Of a stretch of 64,000 nucleotides of DNA, positions 1 through 10,898 are shown one piece after another. This DNA is from Siphonodentalium dalli (lineage: Eukaryota > Mollusca > Scaphopoda > Gadilida > Siphonodentaliidae), in the NCBI GenBank assembly GCA_032622095.1, contig CP136063.1, forward strand, positions 114,596,723 through 114,660,722, written 5' to 3'. The translations under genes were made by a program, and so were the position numbers. Position 1 is the stretch's first letter. The number at the start of each line of letters is the position of its first letter. The notes beneath the pieces were generated by a model. That model made no database searches. It had not been told where the DNA came from and worked only from the letters and a program-made list of their open reading frames with translations.

Positions 1-114
1 TTGCATTTAATAAATATATAAGACTGACGCTGTGTATTGTAACTTTGGGTTACTATTCATGAAAATAACTACTTTGAGCAAGATTATTCTCTATTTCTAT
101 TCGATCACCCAACC

Positions 115-536
115 TGAGTGTTTCGCATCACTTTAAGCACAAATAATATAATTATGCTTAGTCACAAATAAGCTATTTATTTGCGCTTTAGCACAATTAT
201 TTGCAAGTAAGTGCAATTATTTGCACTTAAGCACAAATAAGGAAATTAAAAATCACTACCCAACACGCCCTGTTGGTATTGACAGAGTCCACCACAAAGT
301 ATCATGGGACATGGATATTCATGGGGAAGCCTATTTTATTTTTGAGAGAAGATCTATATTGATGGGGAATGAAATGTACATATTTGAGCTTGAGCACAAA
401 TATTTGAGCTTGAGCACAAACATTTGTGCTTATAAGCTCAAATAATTGCGCTTAAGCTCAAATATTTGTGCTTAAGCGCAAATGTTTGTGCTTATAAGTA
501 CATATATTTGTGCTTAAGCGAAATATTTGTGCTTAA
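115..536. repeat. Degenerate palindromic tandem repeat (AAGCACAAATAATTG type)
   Basis: Units resembling TTGTGCTTAAGC and its complement GCACAAATA recur every 12-25 bases from about 130 to 245 and from 387 to 536, resuming at 766-795. Much of the array is self-complementary. An apparent ORF across it is a by-product of the repeat. The TTAA inside the unit was used as target by the MITE at 537-761. Confidence 0.75.
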
Positions 537-761
537 CCCTTTAAGTGCCAGGTCAGATTTTTGTATCGACCCATATACCCTGTGCCAATGCATTCTCTTA
601 TATATGCGAGTCGACCATAGGTCGCCTCGCATATATAAGAGAATGCATTGGCCTTACCCCAAAAAAAAATAAAAAATAAAAATTCATTTTTTTTATTTTT
701 TTAGGGCACTCTACAGACCATAAATTAGGGCCGATGAGATAGGCCCCTGGCACTCAAAGGG
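537..761. mobile_element. piggyBac-type TTAA MITE with internal 27-bp hairpin
   Basis: The element is bounded by TTAA at 533-536 and 762-765. Its ends are CCCTTTAAGTGCCAGG and the complement of CCCTTTGAGTGCCAGG, which are 15/16 identical. TTAA duplication is characteristic of piggyBac insertions. The ends resemble those of the 6.3-kb piggyBac at 39444-45781 (CTCTTTGGTTGCCAGG). Inside, 584-610 and 626-652 form perfect 27-base arms around a small inner CGACC/GGTCG hairpin. Confidence 0.8.
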
Positions 762-795
762 TTAAGCGCAATGTCTTTAGGCTTAAGCACAAATA

Positions 796-897
796 ATTAT
801 TAAAATTGAATTTCCTCCCTTAGATGTGTGCCATGTGTTGCCCAAAATTATTAAAATTGAATTTCCTCCCTTAGATGTGTGCCATGTGTTGCCCAAA
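796..897. repeat. Tandem duplication, 51-bp unit
   Basis: Two essentially identical adjacent copies, beginning ATTATTAAAATTGAATTTCC and ending TGTTGCCCAAA, lie just right of the MITE and its host repeat. The following 50 bases resemble stretches near 28670 and (inverted) 46190-46240. Confidence 0.85.
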
Positions 898-1077
898 CCA
901 TTATCCGTCAATTAATTTGATTACGTCTTGTATATGGAAATTTGTAACTTAGTTTAATATGGCTGTAAATTTATATTAAATTATTAAATTTGATTTTAAT
1001 ATAACATGTCTATTGAAATTGGTGTTTACAGTCTCCAAATGTTGAAAATTTCAACTAATGTCGAAAAATAATATTAA

Positions 1078-1257
1078 GCAGGAGGTCAGGTGACCAATTT
1101 TGAATGGGCATTTCCATGAAAACCTCTGCAAATTATCCTAGCTCAGCCATCAGTTACGTACATGCTAGTTCCCAGACAATTGTTTTATATTATATAACTT
1201 TTGTTGCAGAGATTTGCATGGAAATCCCCATTCAAAATTGATCACATGTCCTCCCCC
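1078..1257. mobile_element. Short inverted-repeat element between TTAA sites
   Basis: TTAA at 1074-1077 and 1258-1261 flank imperfect arms of about 45 bp (left arm contains CCAATTTTGAATGGGCATTT, right arm its near complement). No coding capacity. A piggyBac-type MITE is the simplest reading. Confidence 0.6.
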
Positions 1258-1289
1258 TTAACCCCACTGTCGCTATATACTCTCACCCA

Positions 1290-1546
1290 CAGGGGTGTGT
1301 CATTAAAATATGTAAGCTATAAATTAAAAAATGTATCAGTTTAAAACAAACATGTCACTTTAAAAAGTGCATTGATTAGCAATACATATTTAATAAGGGT
1401 GTTTTAGATACCTACTCACTTCTTCATTCTTTTAAATATGTATTGTTATCAATGCACTTTTTAAAGTGGTGCGCTTGTTTTAAACTGATATATTTTTTAA
1501 TTTATATTTTATTTGTTTTAACGACACAGCCATTTTAACGCCCCTG
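1290..1546. mobile_element. Fold-back MITE with CAGGGG ends
   Basis: The arms are imperfect inverted repeats covering almost the whole element. CAGGGGTGTGTCATTAAAAT at left is answered at right by the complement of CAGGGGCGTTAAAATG, and inner segments such as CACTTTAAAAAGTGCATTGA pair across the centre. A clear target duplication was not found. Confidence 0.6.
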
Positions 1547-2571
1547 CCGAATAATAGTGCATGCATAATTATTTAATTTCATTTAAAAATACAACCATGC
1601 TCTATTATTAGGCAATGAGACATATAGGCCGGATTAGTCATTTCAGGTTTAAACCTGGTCTATGCAAACCTTTGGGTTTATATAAACCGTCATGAGTCAG
1701 CTAAATCCGTGGTTTAAACCAAAGACCTCAGGTCTAAGTGATGCATTCGTCATCTCTGGTTTAAACCTCTTCCAGCCAGACCAGTGGTGTAGCAGTAGTG
1801 TCTCTGTATTGTCAAGATAATTAATCATACTTACCTAAAGTGGATTGCCTCGTTTTATTGATTGCAAAAATCAATAATTACGACAAGCAAGAATATTTTT
1901 GATTGGAAATTTATAAGGGAGATGCACTCACACCTATAAAGCGTGTGGGGGATCAGCTTTTTTGTCAATTTCGATATTTTTTTTCATTTTATAAGCTTAA
2001 ACCAGCAACTAAACCATCTAATTCTGCGGTCCAGCTAAACCAGCTTTACCGATGCTAAACTGGAGATGACGAACAATCAGTCAAAGGGTGAAGCTGTAAA
2101 TAATCTTGAGCGAGGGCATGTCTAAGTGGTGACTGCCGACTGGTGTTATCATGTCACAGTTGATTCATTCGCACGCAAGCTTTGCTCAGATATGGACATG
2201 TTCCTTCAAAATGATTTTTACAACTATTATGTGGGTTGTTTTTTTTGCAATCACAAATACAGTTGTTTTCTATGAATTCATTTGAAGGGTTCAACATTTT
2301 AATTTTGACACCAAAACGATGCTACTGCATTACCAGATCTGATATACACATAGTTTGCATTCCTAACTTATATTGCTATATGAGTCAAATTTTATAACTT
2401 ATTTTGATGTAGATCATGCCACAAAGCTCTACTCTGGCTACGCCCATAAATTCCCATAATATTCCCATAATATTCCACCAGTTCAAAACCTGGGAACTTT
2501 TTGATTTTCTGCATGACGGGAAATTTATGACATTGAAAAAAAGCAATGCATGTAATATATTTCTTTATTAA

Positions 2572-3006
2572 AGGCCCACTTAATTTTCGAGTCGCCAATT
2601 ATTTTTTTTATAGTGACTTGATATCTATGCCATAAAATATGATTAAAATGCTATAATTCACCTTTATTTGAAACATCTGTGTCTCAGAAGATGCCCACAG
2701 ATAAATAGAAGACTTCCCCCCTCTGTCACCCAGAATGCAAGAGAATTCAAACATTTTCAATGGAAGGGGAAGAACATTATCTTTAAAATATAGAGTTATT
2801 CCCCCTGCATTGAAAATAATACTGATTTTTACTTCATTCTTGATGACAAAACGTGTTGGCAACTCAACAAAAACAACATGTCCACACTTTATTACACCGG
2901 ATAAGTTGATAATACAATGTTTTGGAGCTTCCTCTTACAAATGGTATTTAATATAGCATATATTTTATATAATGTAATCTGGGGGTTCGAAAAATTAAGT
3001 GGGCCT
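2572..3006. mobile_element. TTAA-bounded MITE, AGGCCCACTTAA ends
   Basis: TTAA at 2568-2571 and 3007-3010 flank ends reading AGGCCCACTTAATTTTCGA and its near complement. The interior is AT-rich and non-coding; two ORFs of 70-85 codons here overlap on opposite strands and show no family likeness. Either a TTAA (piggyBac) or a TA (mariner) duplication would fit. Confidence 0.65.
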
Positions 3007-3266
3007 TTAAAAGCTGTCCCTCTTCATGGTTGCCCACTTCCAACAGTTCAGATTCCGCTTCTGGTGTGCACTCATAAGCAAATTGCCTTTACTTGACTGA
3101 CCTCTTGGTCCAGGATTGACTCGATCATGGAGCTTTTATTCAGCATCAGAGGGGCCTGTGGCCCCTTTGTGCGATAGGGGCCTGCAATACCTTTGCGAAC
3201 ATTTTGATCATTTGAACATTTTAATTTTTTTGTTAATTAATTCAATTTAAAACAATCAAATATTAA

Positions 3267-3744
3267 AGGTACTCAATCCGAACAGAGGGTCCCCATCTCA
3301 ACAGATTCCAACAACAACAATCCGATCAGATGGTCCTATATTACTATTTCTTTGGCTTTGGGGTAAAAAATATTTGATTCAAGTCGAGGAACCCATCAAA
3401 CAAAGCTCAGAGTTATTAGATATTGATTTTTGAAATTTGTTATTTACTCGAGATGAGTACTAATAATTGCCTTCAAATGCCGTAGTCTGCTCGGGATGTG
3501 TACACCAAAATCTATTCAAACAGACAAGGATGGATAACTCTAAAATCAAGTGGTAATAATAACACAATTTTGACTGAGTTCTGGGCCAGAAAGTATTCCC
3601 GATAATGAAAAATAATAGATTTATAAAATCGATATCTAACAAATCTGAGCTTTGATGGGCGACTTCCTCGACTCGAATCAAATATTTATGACCCCGAAGC
3701 CATTGAAATAGTAATTGATAGGAGTTTTATCGGATTGAGTACCT
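3267..3744. mobile_element. Long fold-back MITE (family copy 1)
   Basis: The element is bounded by TTAA at 3263-3266 and 3745-3748, with ends AGGTACTCAATCCGA and its complement. The two halves are imperfect complements over about 200 bp each, so the transcript would form one long hairpin. A related copy with the same ends is at 60164-60624. TA or TTAA target duplication cannot be distinguished. Confidence 0.75.
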
Positions 3745-4926
3745 TTAATTTAAATTTTGTTTCTTGTTAGATTAAACTCCTTGCTCAATTTAACAACACA
3801 ATTTTTAAATTCAATTTTTCTTATTTTTAAATAATTTTTTTTAAACCCAACGCCATTATACCATCCGAGTCACCACGCCTAATTTGGTTGAAATCGGTCC
3901 AGGGGTATGGGAGAACAGTTACAAACAGACAAATGGACATACAGACAGACAGCGCTTATACCCTTTAATATATACAGATATACATGTAAATACACCAAAT
4001 TTTGTCTTTGCGGGTAAAGCATCTTGCAGAAAATCTATCACAAACAAAGTGATAAACAGTGCGTAAAACTCCTGAGAGATATGCCCTTTGTCAGATTGAT
4101 TTAAACCCAGAATGAGATCGGATTAATAGTTCATGAGCGATACTTGATTCTCATTGAATAAATCCATTGAGCATGCACGCGTTTGGGATAATTTATGACA
4201 TGTCAATAACCATTATATCGGCCTCTCTTTTGGTCCGATTGATAAGAGGGTAGTTTGACTGCATGCTCATATCACCGAATCCAGTTGTCAATTAGCTGCA
4301 ACTGAACAACAAAAACGCCCCACTTAGATCTGGTTTGGCTGGAACGCAAATATAGGTTTAAACTCGGAGGTTTAAACCAGAGATGACGAATCCGGCCAGA
4401 GTGAAATTACCTGCACTATTATTAATTTCAACCAAAAATACAGCCCTGCCTTATAATTCGGTAGGTGAGAGGGCGTCCCTGGCGTTTGATAAACAATGAA
4501 AATAATGAAGAACTCACAGTTTGCTGGTGTTGTCCACATAGCCATGGTCAGCCAGCACACGGCGTCCGCCTTTTACGAAAGGGAATAGAGTATAAAACGT
4601 TCCACATGCTCGGCCAATCCACCGCCAGGTAGATCACGACTGAACCCGACCTCATTCTGGGATTCACTTCTTTCCGACTAACGGTACTCAGATTAATTAG
4701 AGCATGGTAAATTCAAACACGATTTTTATTACGACTCCACGGACTCGCCGTATTTTATTTATCTTACGTATATATATACACGTGCATGTCTCGTAGCGGT
4801 AAATCGTATTGTGCACAGGCACATACCGACATGGAGTGTGTGGGGTATATCACCCCCCCCCCCCCCCCATGACATAATTTTCAATAGTTGGACATTAAAT
4901 GACTCAAATTCCAATAGTTGTACTAT

Positions 4927-5898
4927 TAGCTCAACTTACTTTGTAAGTTTGAGCTATTGCCATGGGTTGGCGTCCGTCGTCCGTGTGTCTGAGTGTCCTT
5001 TGGCGCGGGCTACATATCGTATACCTTTGGTCTGATCTTTATGAAATGCGTCATGAATGTTGACATTGACATGTAGATGGGAACGAGTTATTTTGGGGTC
5101 ATTCGGCCAAAAAACATGGCCGCTGGCGGCCATCTTGGATTTTAAAATTAAATCCATTGGCGCGGTCTACAGGTAGTACTGTTCGTCTGATCATCATGAA
5201 TTTTGTCATGGATGTTAATATTGACATGTAGATGGGAACGAGTCATCTTGGGGTCGTTCTGTAAAAAAAACATGGCCGCCAGCAGCCATTTTGGATTTTA
5301 CTCTTCGCATGACTAAATCCTTTGGCGCGGGCTGCAGGTCGTAGCTTTGGTCGGAACTTCATGAAATTTGTCATGGATGTTAACAATGAAATGTAGATTG
5401 GAACGAGTCATTTTGGGGTCGTTCGGCCAAAAAACATGGCCGCCAGCAGCCATCTTGGATTTTACTCTTTGCATGACTAAATCCTTTGGCGCGGGCTACA
5501 GGTCGTAGCTTTAGTCGGATCTTCATGAAATTTGTCATGGTTGTTAACAATGACATGTAGACGGGAACGCTTCCTTTTGAGGTTATTCAGCCAAAAAACA
5601 TGGCCGCTGGAGGCCATCTTGTATATCAAAATTAAATCCATTGGTGCGGGCTACAGGTCGTACTATTCGACTGATAATCATGAAATTTGTCATGGATGTT
5701 AATATTGAAATGTAGATGGGAACGAGTCATTTTGGGGTCGTTCGGCCAAAAAACATGGCCGCCAGCAGCCATCTTGGATTTTACTCTTTGCATGACTAAA
5801 TCCTTTGGCGCGGGCTACAGGTCGTATCTTTGGTCGGATCTTCATAAAATTTGTCATGGATGTTAACAACGACAAGTAGACGGGAATGAGTCCACTAT
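4927..5898. repeat. Tandem array, ~162-bp unit, with 5' AGCTCAAC hairpin (array 1)
   Basis: Six units carry GGCGCGGGCTACAGGTCGTA at about 4998, 5158, 5320, 5485, 5641 and 5806. The left edge is a short inverted repeat, TAGCTCAACTTAC then GTAAGTTTGAGCTA. The same structure heads the larger array at 29297. No right-hand terminus is visible at 5898, so this copy is probably 3' truncated. A poly-C run lies just before it at about 4851-4868. Confidence 0.85.
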
Positions 5899-6095
5899 AT
5901 TAGTAATGTCAAACCTCCATATCTTTCTGAGAACAGCCTTAACAATATAACAATCATTCAGCATGCATACTTGTCAATCGCCATTCATTGTGTGAGTTAT
6001 AACTTGTGACTCTTGGAATTTGAATACATGTAATTTCTGGGGCGCCGGAAGGAATTTATTTTGCCCCGACCATATAATTGCTAGATAAACATACA

Positions 6096-6133
6096 GGTGG
6101 CCGAAGGCCACCATGGTCTACCAAAGGCAGACC
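6096..6133. other. Two adjacent mini-hairpins with 3-base purine loops
   Basis: GGTGGCC-GAA-GGCCACC (6096-6112) is a perfect 7-bp stem with a GAA loop. Immediately after, GGTCTACC-AAA-GGCAGACC (6115-6133) has an 8-bp stem with one mismatch. The next 40 bases hold a G-rich GGGGGGTCCGGG segment. Function unknown; possibly part of a repeat family. Confidence 0.6.
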
Positions 6134-6349
6134 CGGGGAGAGCTCGAGAGGGGGGTCCGGGATTTTGTTTGGACTTTAAACTAATTAATTATAGCAGCTT
6201 TTTTATTGGCTATATAGGCCCATATACGGGGGTCCGGATGGGCCATGACATTTAGCGAGCCGACCATGGTTCGGCCCTGTGTGAGAAATGTTTTAAATCT
6301 GAACAAGAAAATCGCAAAATCCTAGCATCAAGTCGATCTATCCTCAAGC

Positions 6350-6800
6350 CTTCCTAGTTTGGAAATTTCCAACCTGACATCCCCACTTAGGTTGGAAAAT
6401 GTCCAACTGATGACAATTCCACTGACCAAATGTAGGAAAATATAGTTTCCTTATAAATTAACTAGCAGTTTTTTACTGCATGGCCACTGGGGAGGGACCA
6501 TGCATGACACAAGCTTTCCAAGTGTTGGAAATTTCCAACCTGACACCCCCCCCCCCCAAGGTTGGAAAATTTCCAACCGATGGCCATTTTGAACAGTCCA
6601 AAAAATTGACCAAAAGTAGGAAAATATGCAAATAGGCCTATTGGTCCAAAAACAATAAATCCCCCCCCCCCCCCAATAAATTTGCTTGAAAATCAAAATA
6701 CAAGAAAATTTTCAACCTATTGTTGGTGTGATATTTCCAACTGTTGAAAATTTGGACCAAAGTTGATGGGGGTAAGACACCCCAAACCCCCCCCCCCCTG
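6350..6800. repeat. Degenerate repeat rich in GGAAATTTCCAACC motifs
   Basis: At least two copies of a roughly 170-bp segment containing GTTGGAAATTTCCAACC-like near-palindromes occur (6355-6470 and 6520-6680), with a third partial at 6710-6790. Poly-C runs are embedded. A related short stretch is seen at 53775-53830. No gene. Confidence 0.55.
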
Positions 6801-6984
6801 TCGCCATGTCCCTGGGTGTATGCAGTCCTATATATAACTAGGCTATATATAGCCCATATTTGCTATTTCTAAAAGGCTATTAAATTAATTGGACCCAATA
6901 CCAAAAATATTCTAAATTATATATCTATTTTGGAACTTCTGTCTGTGTGTATTGTGTATATGTGTTATAGACTCGAAATCTGCT

Positions 6985-7599
6985 CGACAGCTCCGACTCG
7001 AATTTGGTATGTAGGCTTACTTTGATACCGGGAACAATATGGGCGGGTCCAATTTACGTGCGACTGTGTCCTTGACCTCGCTCATAATCATATATATGTT
7101 TACGCTCATATATCTAAGAATGTTTCTGGACCTCGACCGATATCCGACTCTAATTTTGTATGTAGGTCTACTTTGATCACGGGAAGAATATGGGCGGGTC
7201 CAATTCCACGTGCGATCGTGTCCTTGGCCTCGAACTCGCTCATATATAGGCCTTAAAAATGCGTACATGTAGGCCTAGACATGTTTCTGGACCCCGACCG
7301 ATCCTACCACGTGGTAGTAGGAGGGCGCGAAGCGCCCAGGATGGTCGAAAAGATCGAGAGATCTTCTCCTTCACCCTCAATTTGATGTTTTGGTGTTGTT
7401 TTGCATGACAAAAGCCCACCAAAAGTCTCACCATGTCTGACCGTGGCAAATTATTGATTGGGTTGGGCCCACGAGCTTTAATAAGGGGTGGAGGGTGCCC
7501 AGGGAGTCCCTGACGAGGTTGATATCGTTGATGATGCTGATGCTGCTGAGCGAGCCTGGAGTGGTGCGCTGAAATGGAGAACGGGGCCCCCGATGTTAG

Positions 7600-7646
<47 letters not shown>

Positions 7647-8040
7647 AAGCTCATGTGTACAAAAGCAAGCAGTTTTTTTGTTGTCAGGAAAACAAGGGGA
7701 GGGCGGGCGCGACACCCGCGTATGAAGGAGAGAGCCCGACAAGTAATGGTATGTTGTTACGTAATTATGACCCACCCTACCTCCCCCATACCGTAGCACG
7801 GGCATAGGTGAAAACATATTTTGACAATTTCATATACAGTGTTAATTAAGGATTTTATTAGCTGAAATAAATCTGAACAGCGATGACTATTGTATTGCAG
7901 TGAAAGAGATTTTCCGATCCTACCCAAATTTGGTATGTATATATATAGGCCTACTTTGATCCCGGGAACAATATGGGCGGGTCCAATTTCTCGTGCGACC
8001 GTGTCATTGACCTTGACCTCGCTCATATACGCTCATATAT
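6985..8040. repeat. Dispersed repeat with GGGCGGGTCCAATT motif; (TA)n at 7600-7643
   Basis: Three copies of a unit containing ATATGGGCGGGTCCAATT lie at about 7035, 7185 and 7970, the first two in tandem at about 150-bp spacing. Between copies two and three are a perfect palindrome CTACCACGTGGTAG (7304-7317), a GGGCGC-GAA-GCGCCC mini-hairpin (7323-7337) and a TA microsatellite. ORFs across this stretch read YIYIYI or repeat-derived residues and are not genes. Confidence 0.6.
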
Positions 8041-8099
8041 AGGCCTATAATAGGATTCCATAAATATACAGTACGCATTGCATATGTCGGTACGAAATT

Positions 8100-8248
8100 T
8101 TGTAGTACGAAAAATTGTAAGCACGCGACCCTGCACGCGACGACCGACGATTTCCTCCAATAGATGCCGCCACGTGCAAAATCGAAGATTAATATTTTCA
8201 GACTAAACTTTGTCAAATTATAACAAATAAACAGCTAAATATATAAAG
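8100..8248 (+). promoter_or_regulatory. Probable 5' UTR/proximal promoter of the RRM gene
   Basis: The stretch before the start codon is less repetitive than its surroundings. It has a locally CpG-rich patch (about 8110-8160), a CCAAT motif near 8155 and a CACGTG E-box at 8171-8176. These motifs are short and could be chance. No transcription start can be placed from sequence alone. Confidence 0.3.
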
Positions 8249-8289
8249 ATGGAAGGCGGCGATTACAGACCCAGAAAAGACGAAAGAGG
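8249..8289 (+). CDS. RRM gene exon 1 (start codon exon)
   Basis: ATG at 8249 lies in a favourable context (A at -3, G at +4). The exon encodes 13 residues, MEGGDYRPRKDER, plus two bases of a glycine codon, then a GT donor at 8290. Its phase-2 end matches the single leading base of the exon at 23355, restoring DERG directly before the RNP2 motif, as in Hrb27C/DAZAP1 proteins. The donor (GTACGC) is a weaker match than the others. The exon is too short to be found by ORF length. I selected it because phase, reading frame and family sequence all agree. Confidence 0.7.
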
Positions 8290-9105
8290 GTACGCACTAA
8301 ATGTTATAAAACTTTCCGCTAAGACTATTTTATTGTGACAAACTACCTCATCTGAATTCTGATTCTTTTCGGCTCTTGTTCGACGCCATTTTACTTTTTT
8401 ACTTTGAGATTAGAGAAGGTCTCCACTCGTTTACAATAGTGTAAATGTCTTCCATACCCTCGGGTGCCTAATAATTTTCATGGCCTAATACTAGTGATGG
8501 ATGTCGATTTAGGCTGAAAATAATAATAGTGATGCAGGGGGAATTTAATGAGTCCGTTTTGGGGAAACACATAACGCGACGGGACGACCATGGTTCGTCT
8601 CGTCGGGCGATTTTTTTTTTATTTGATACTGAAAAGTAGCAATTTCCTTGCACCTGAGTGTCCAACAAAGCAATACAAAGCTACGTATATTATATAAGTC
8701 GATCATTTCCGTGGGTGCATTAATTCTGTTGATGGTATCCAGATAATTAATCATGTAATTACGCACGTAAGACTATATAAATGAACAAGCTATGAGTTAC
8801 AGTGTTTACAAATTTATAACTTACAATAAGATTCCGACAGGTATAATGAATCTAAACACTAAAAAGCATCTATGCATTGACCAATAAAACCTGGCAATGA
8901 AAATTGAATAAAGTATTTCCTAGAATTTCAAGTAGCTTCTGTGAAACTTAAACAGAAAGGATATATTCTGTCAATTGTAAAACTATTTGTGCGCTATGAC
9001 GTCATACTGCAAGGTTTGTCTGCAGGAGATATTTATAGCAGCGAAATACGAATGGTAGCAAATTTTTTCACTCGGAACGCGTAGCTTGTTCAATAGTCTG
9101 TATTA
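8290..9105 (+). other. Start of intron 1, no recognised element
   Basis: Single-copy-looking AT-rich sequence after the exon 1 donor. I see no coding potential or terminal repeats until the PIF-like end at 9106. Confidence 0.5.
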
Positions 9106-10479
9106 GGCCTAACAAAAAAAGACCCGTGTTTGGGGTCACATGGTCTGAAAATATTAGGGTAGGTAGGGATTTTTTTTTTTTTTTCTCCTTTTTTTTTTTA
9201 TATTAAATTAAACATACCGCATAATAATTTAACCTTGTAATGATATTGTGAATGTATTAATTCCCCCATGTACTCTGACAGCCATATAGTATATGAGATG
9301 TGACATATTTCACATCAACCAGGCCTAGATGGATAATAATTTACACATACCATATTCATTTTAATATATTAAAATAATTTGATATAATTTCAGGCGGTTT
9401 TCAGACATTCCTGAACTGAATGTATAAATTTTTTTAATACTGGTACCATTTAACTGTGGGCATTTAATATATTAAATAAATAACAGTTTGTCATATTTGT
9501 TGTTTTAATATAATATAAAACAGATGCTTTCCTTTATTATATTTGGAAATTATAAGTGTCAAAACAAGGAGAGTAACTTTAATATTATAGTAAAACATTA
9601 GTAAAAACTTATAAATAACTGCGGAATTTCCCATTCAACGAACGATCCGATTGGTACTAGCACATAATTATTTATAGCAGTCCAATGGGCGGAGATCTGA
9701 CCAGAGTGATGCATTGGGTTTCAGAAACACGGGGTCGTATTTTGTCACAATCATGTCGACAACTTTTCAGCACGAAAAGGTGTTTTGCGAAATATTCGTA
9801 TTGACAACAATATGTAGATATGTACTAGATCATACATCCAACTGCATTCACGCACAGCTTGGTAAAACACAGCGCCAGATTGCAGCAATATTGCCAATAT
9901 AAACAAGTAAATAATATGCCCATCATAAACCAACTTCCCACTGTGAGCCCCGTGTGTTCAATCAATGATTCTATACGATCATTTGTCCGACCATTCCACG
10001 TATGGATAAAGGGACGCAGGTTGTAAACAGCGTGACAGGAAACTCCTCTCGTGGGCCTCACTTTAGAGAAGCCGCGTTAGCAACACGTTAGCTGCGCCGC
10101 ATTGAATGGATTGGTTTATTATTTACTGGGGGTGAAAGCTATACACGTGGTTTGTGAATGAATGTTACAGAACATCGCGGAACATGTTGTTGATGTTTAG
10201 AAATTCTCAAAATATGAACTATGCGGGCTGGATTAATTATTAAATAAACACTCTGTGCAGCAGTGCCTACATATGTCGGCCTATTCATGTTTTAAAATAT
10301 ATTTTTGGCATTGATTGTGTGAGTTTGAACAACCTCTGGATGGAGTAGACAAAGCCGTATATAAAAGATGTAAGATTGGAATTCAAAAATTTTGGAAATC
10401 TCAATAAAAAGTTTAGGGTCGCATGGTTTTATTAGGCACGGTCGGGTGACCCCAAACACAGGTATTTTTTTGTTAGGCC
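9106..10479. mobile_element. Non-autonomous PIF/Harbinger-like element (GGCCTAAC ends)
   Basis: TTA at 9103-9105 and 10480-10482 flank inverted ends GGCCTAACAAAAAAAGACCC and (complement) GGCCTAACAAAAAAATACCT, continuing into GTGTTTGGGGTCAC on both sides, about 34 bp. A 3-bp TWA duplication is characteristic of PIF/Harbinger. The left interior has GGGTAGGTAGGG and the right GGTCGGGTGACC, the subterminal pattern shared by this group here. No transposase is present. Confidence 0.8.
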
Positions 10480-10898
10480 TTAATCCAACAACTGACGACC
10501 AGTGCTACAGAACCGAGTTTTATCCAACGTGTGATAAAATATAATTGAGTTTTGGCGGGAATGTGAACATGCGCGTCGTTGATTGTGCTTGGGGACCCAG
10601 GCGGGAGAACGAAACTATTATTGACCGTACTTTGACTTTGTCTCCATAAGGGGGAGGGGTATGTGTTTGTGTTTATCCTCCATGCATGTACTATGGCTCA
10701 AATTAATGGTGTTGTCACTATGAATTCCCGCTATAAAGACTGATTTGGGACAGGTTCCGTATTATTGTGAAATAAATAACTTTGGGATTTTGCTGAGTAT
10801 GCATGGCAACATACGCATAATTAATCAACACGCGTAGTAGAGAATCACATGTATTTTCAGGAACTTCACTGACATCGAACTTAAAACAAATGATAATA
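10480..10898 (+). other. Intron 1 spacer
   Basis: No coding sequence, terminal repeats or tandem structure recognised. Confidence 0.4.

Larger units (their letters stand above)
1627..4396. mobile_element. Composite element with GGCCGGATT ends
   Basis: GGCCGGATTAGTCAT at the left is matched at the right by the complement of GGCCGGATTCGTCATCTC. GGTTTAAACC-type motifs are repeated inside both ends and also at 1755 and 2000-2070. It contains two further elements (2572-3006 and 3267-3744). The pairing of these two ends is likely, but a duplicated target is not evident. No protein is recognisable. Confidence 0.45.

Noticed and set aside
4927-5898. CRISPR-like regular spacing
   Set aside because: Units are ~162 bp, the whole unit is repeated with no unique spacers, and the genome is eukaryotic.
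7488-7817. ORFs on both strands across 7488-7817
   Set aside because: They read through a TA microsatellite (YIYIYI runs) and overlap each other on opposite strands.
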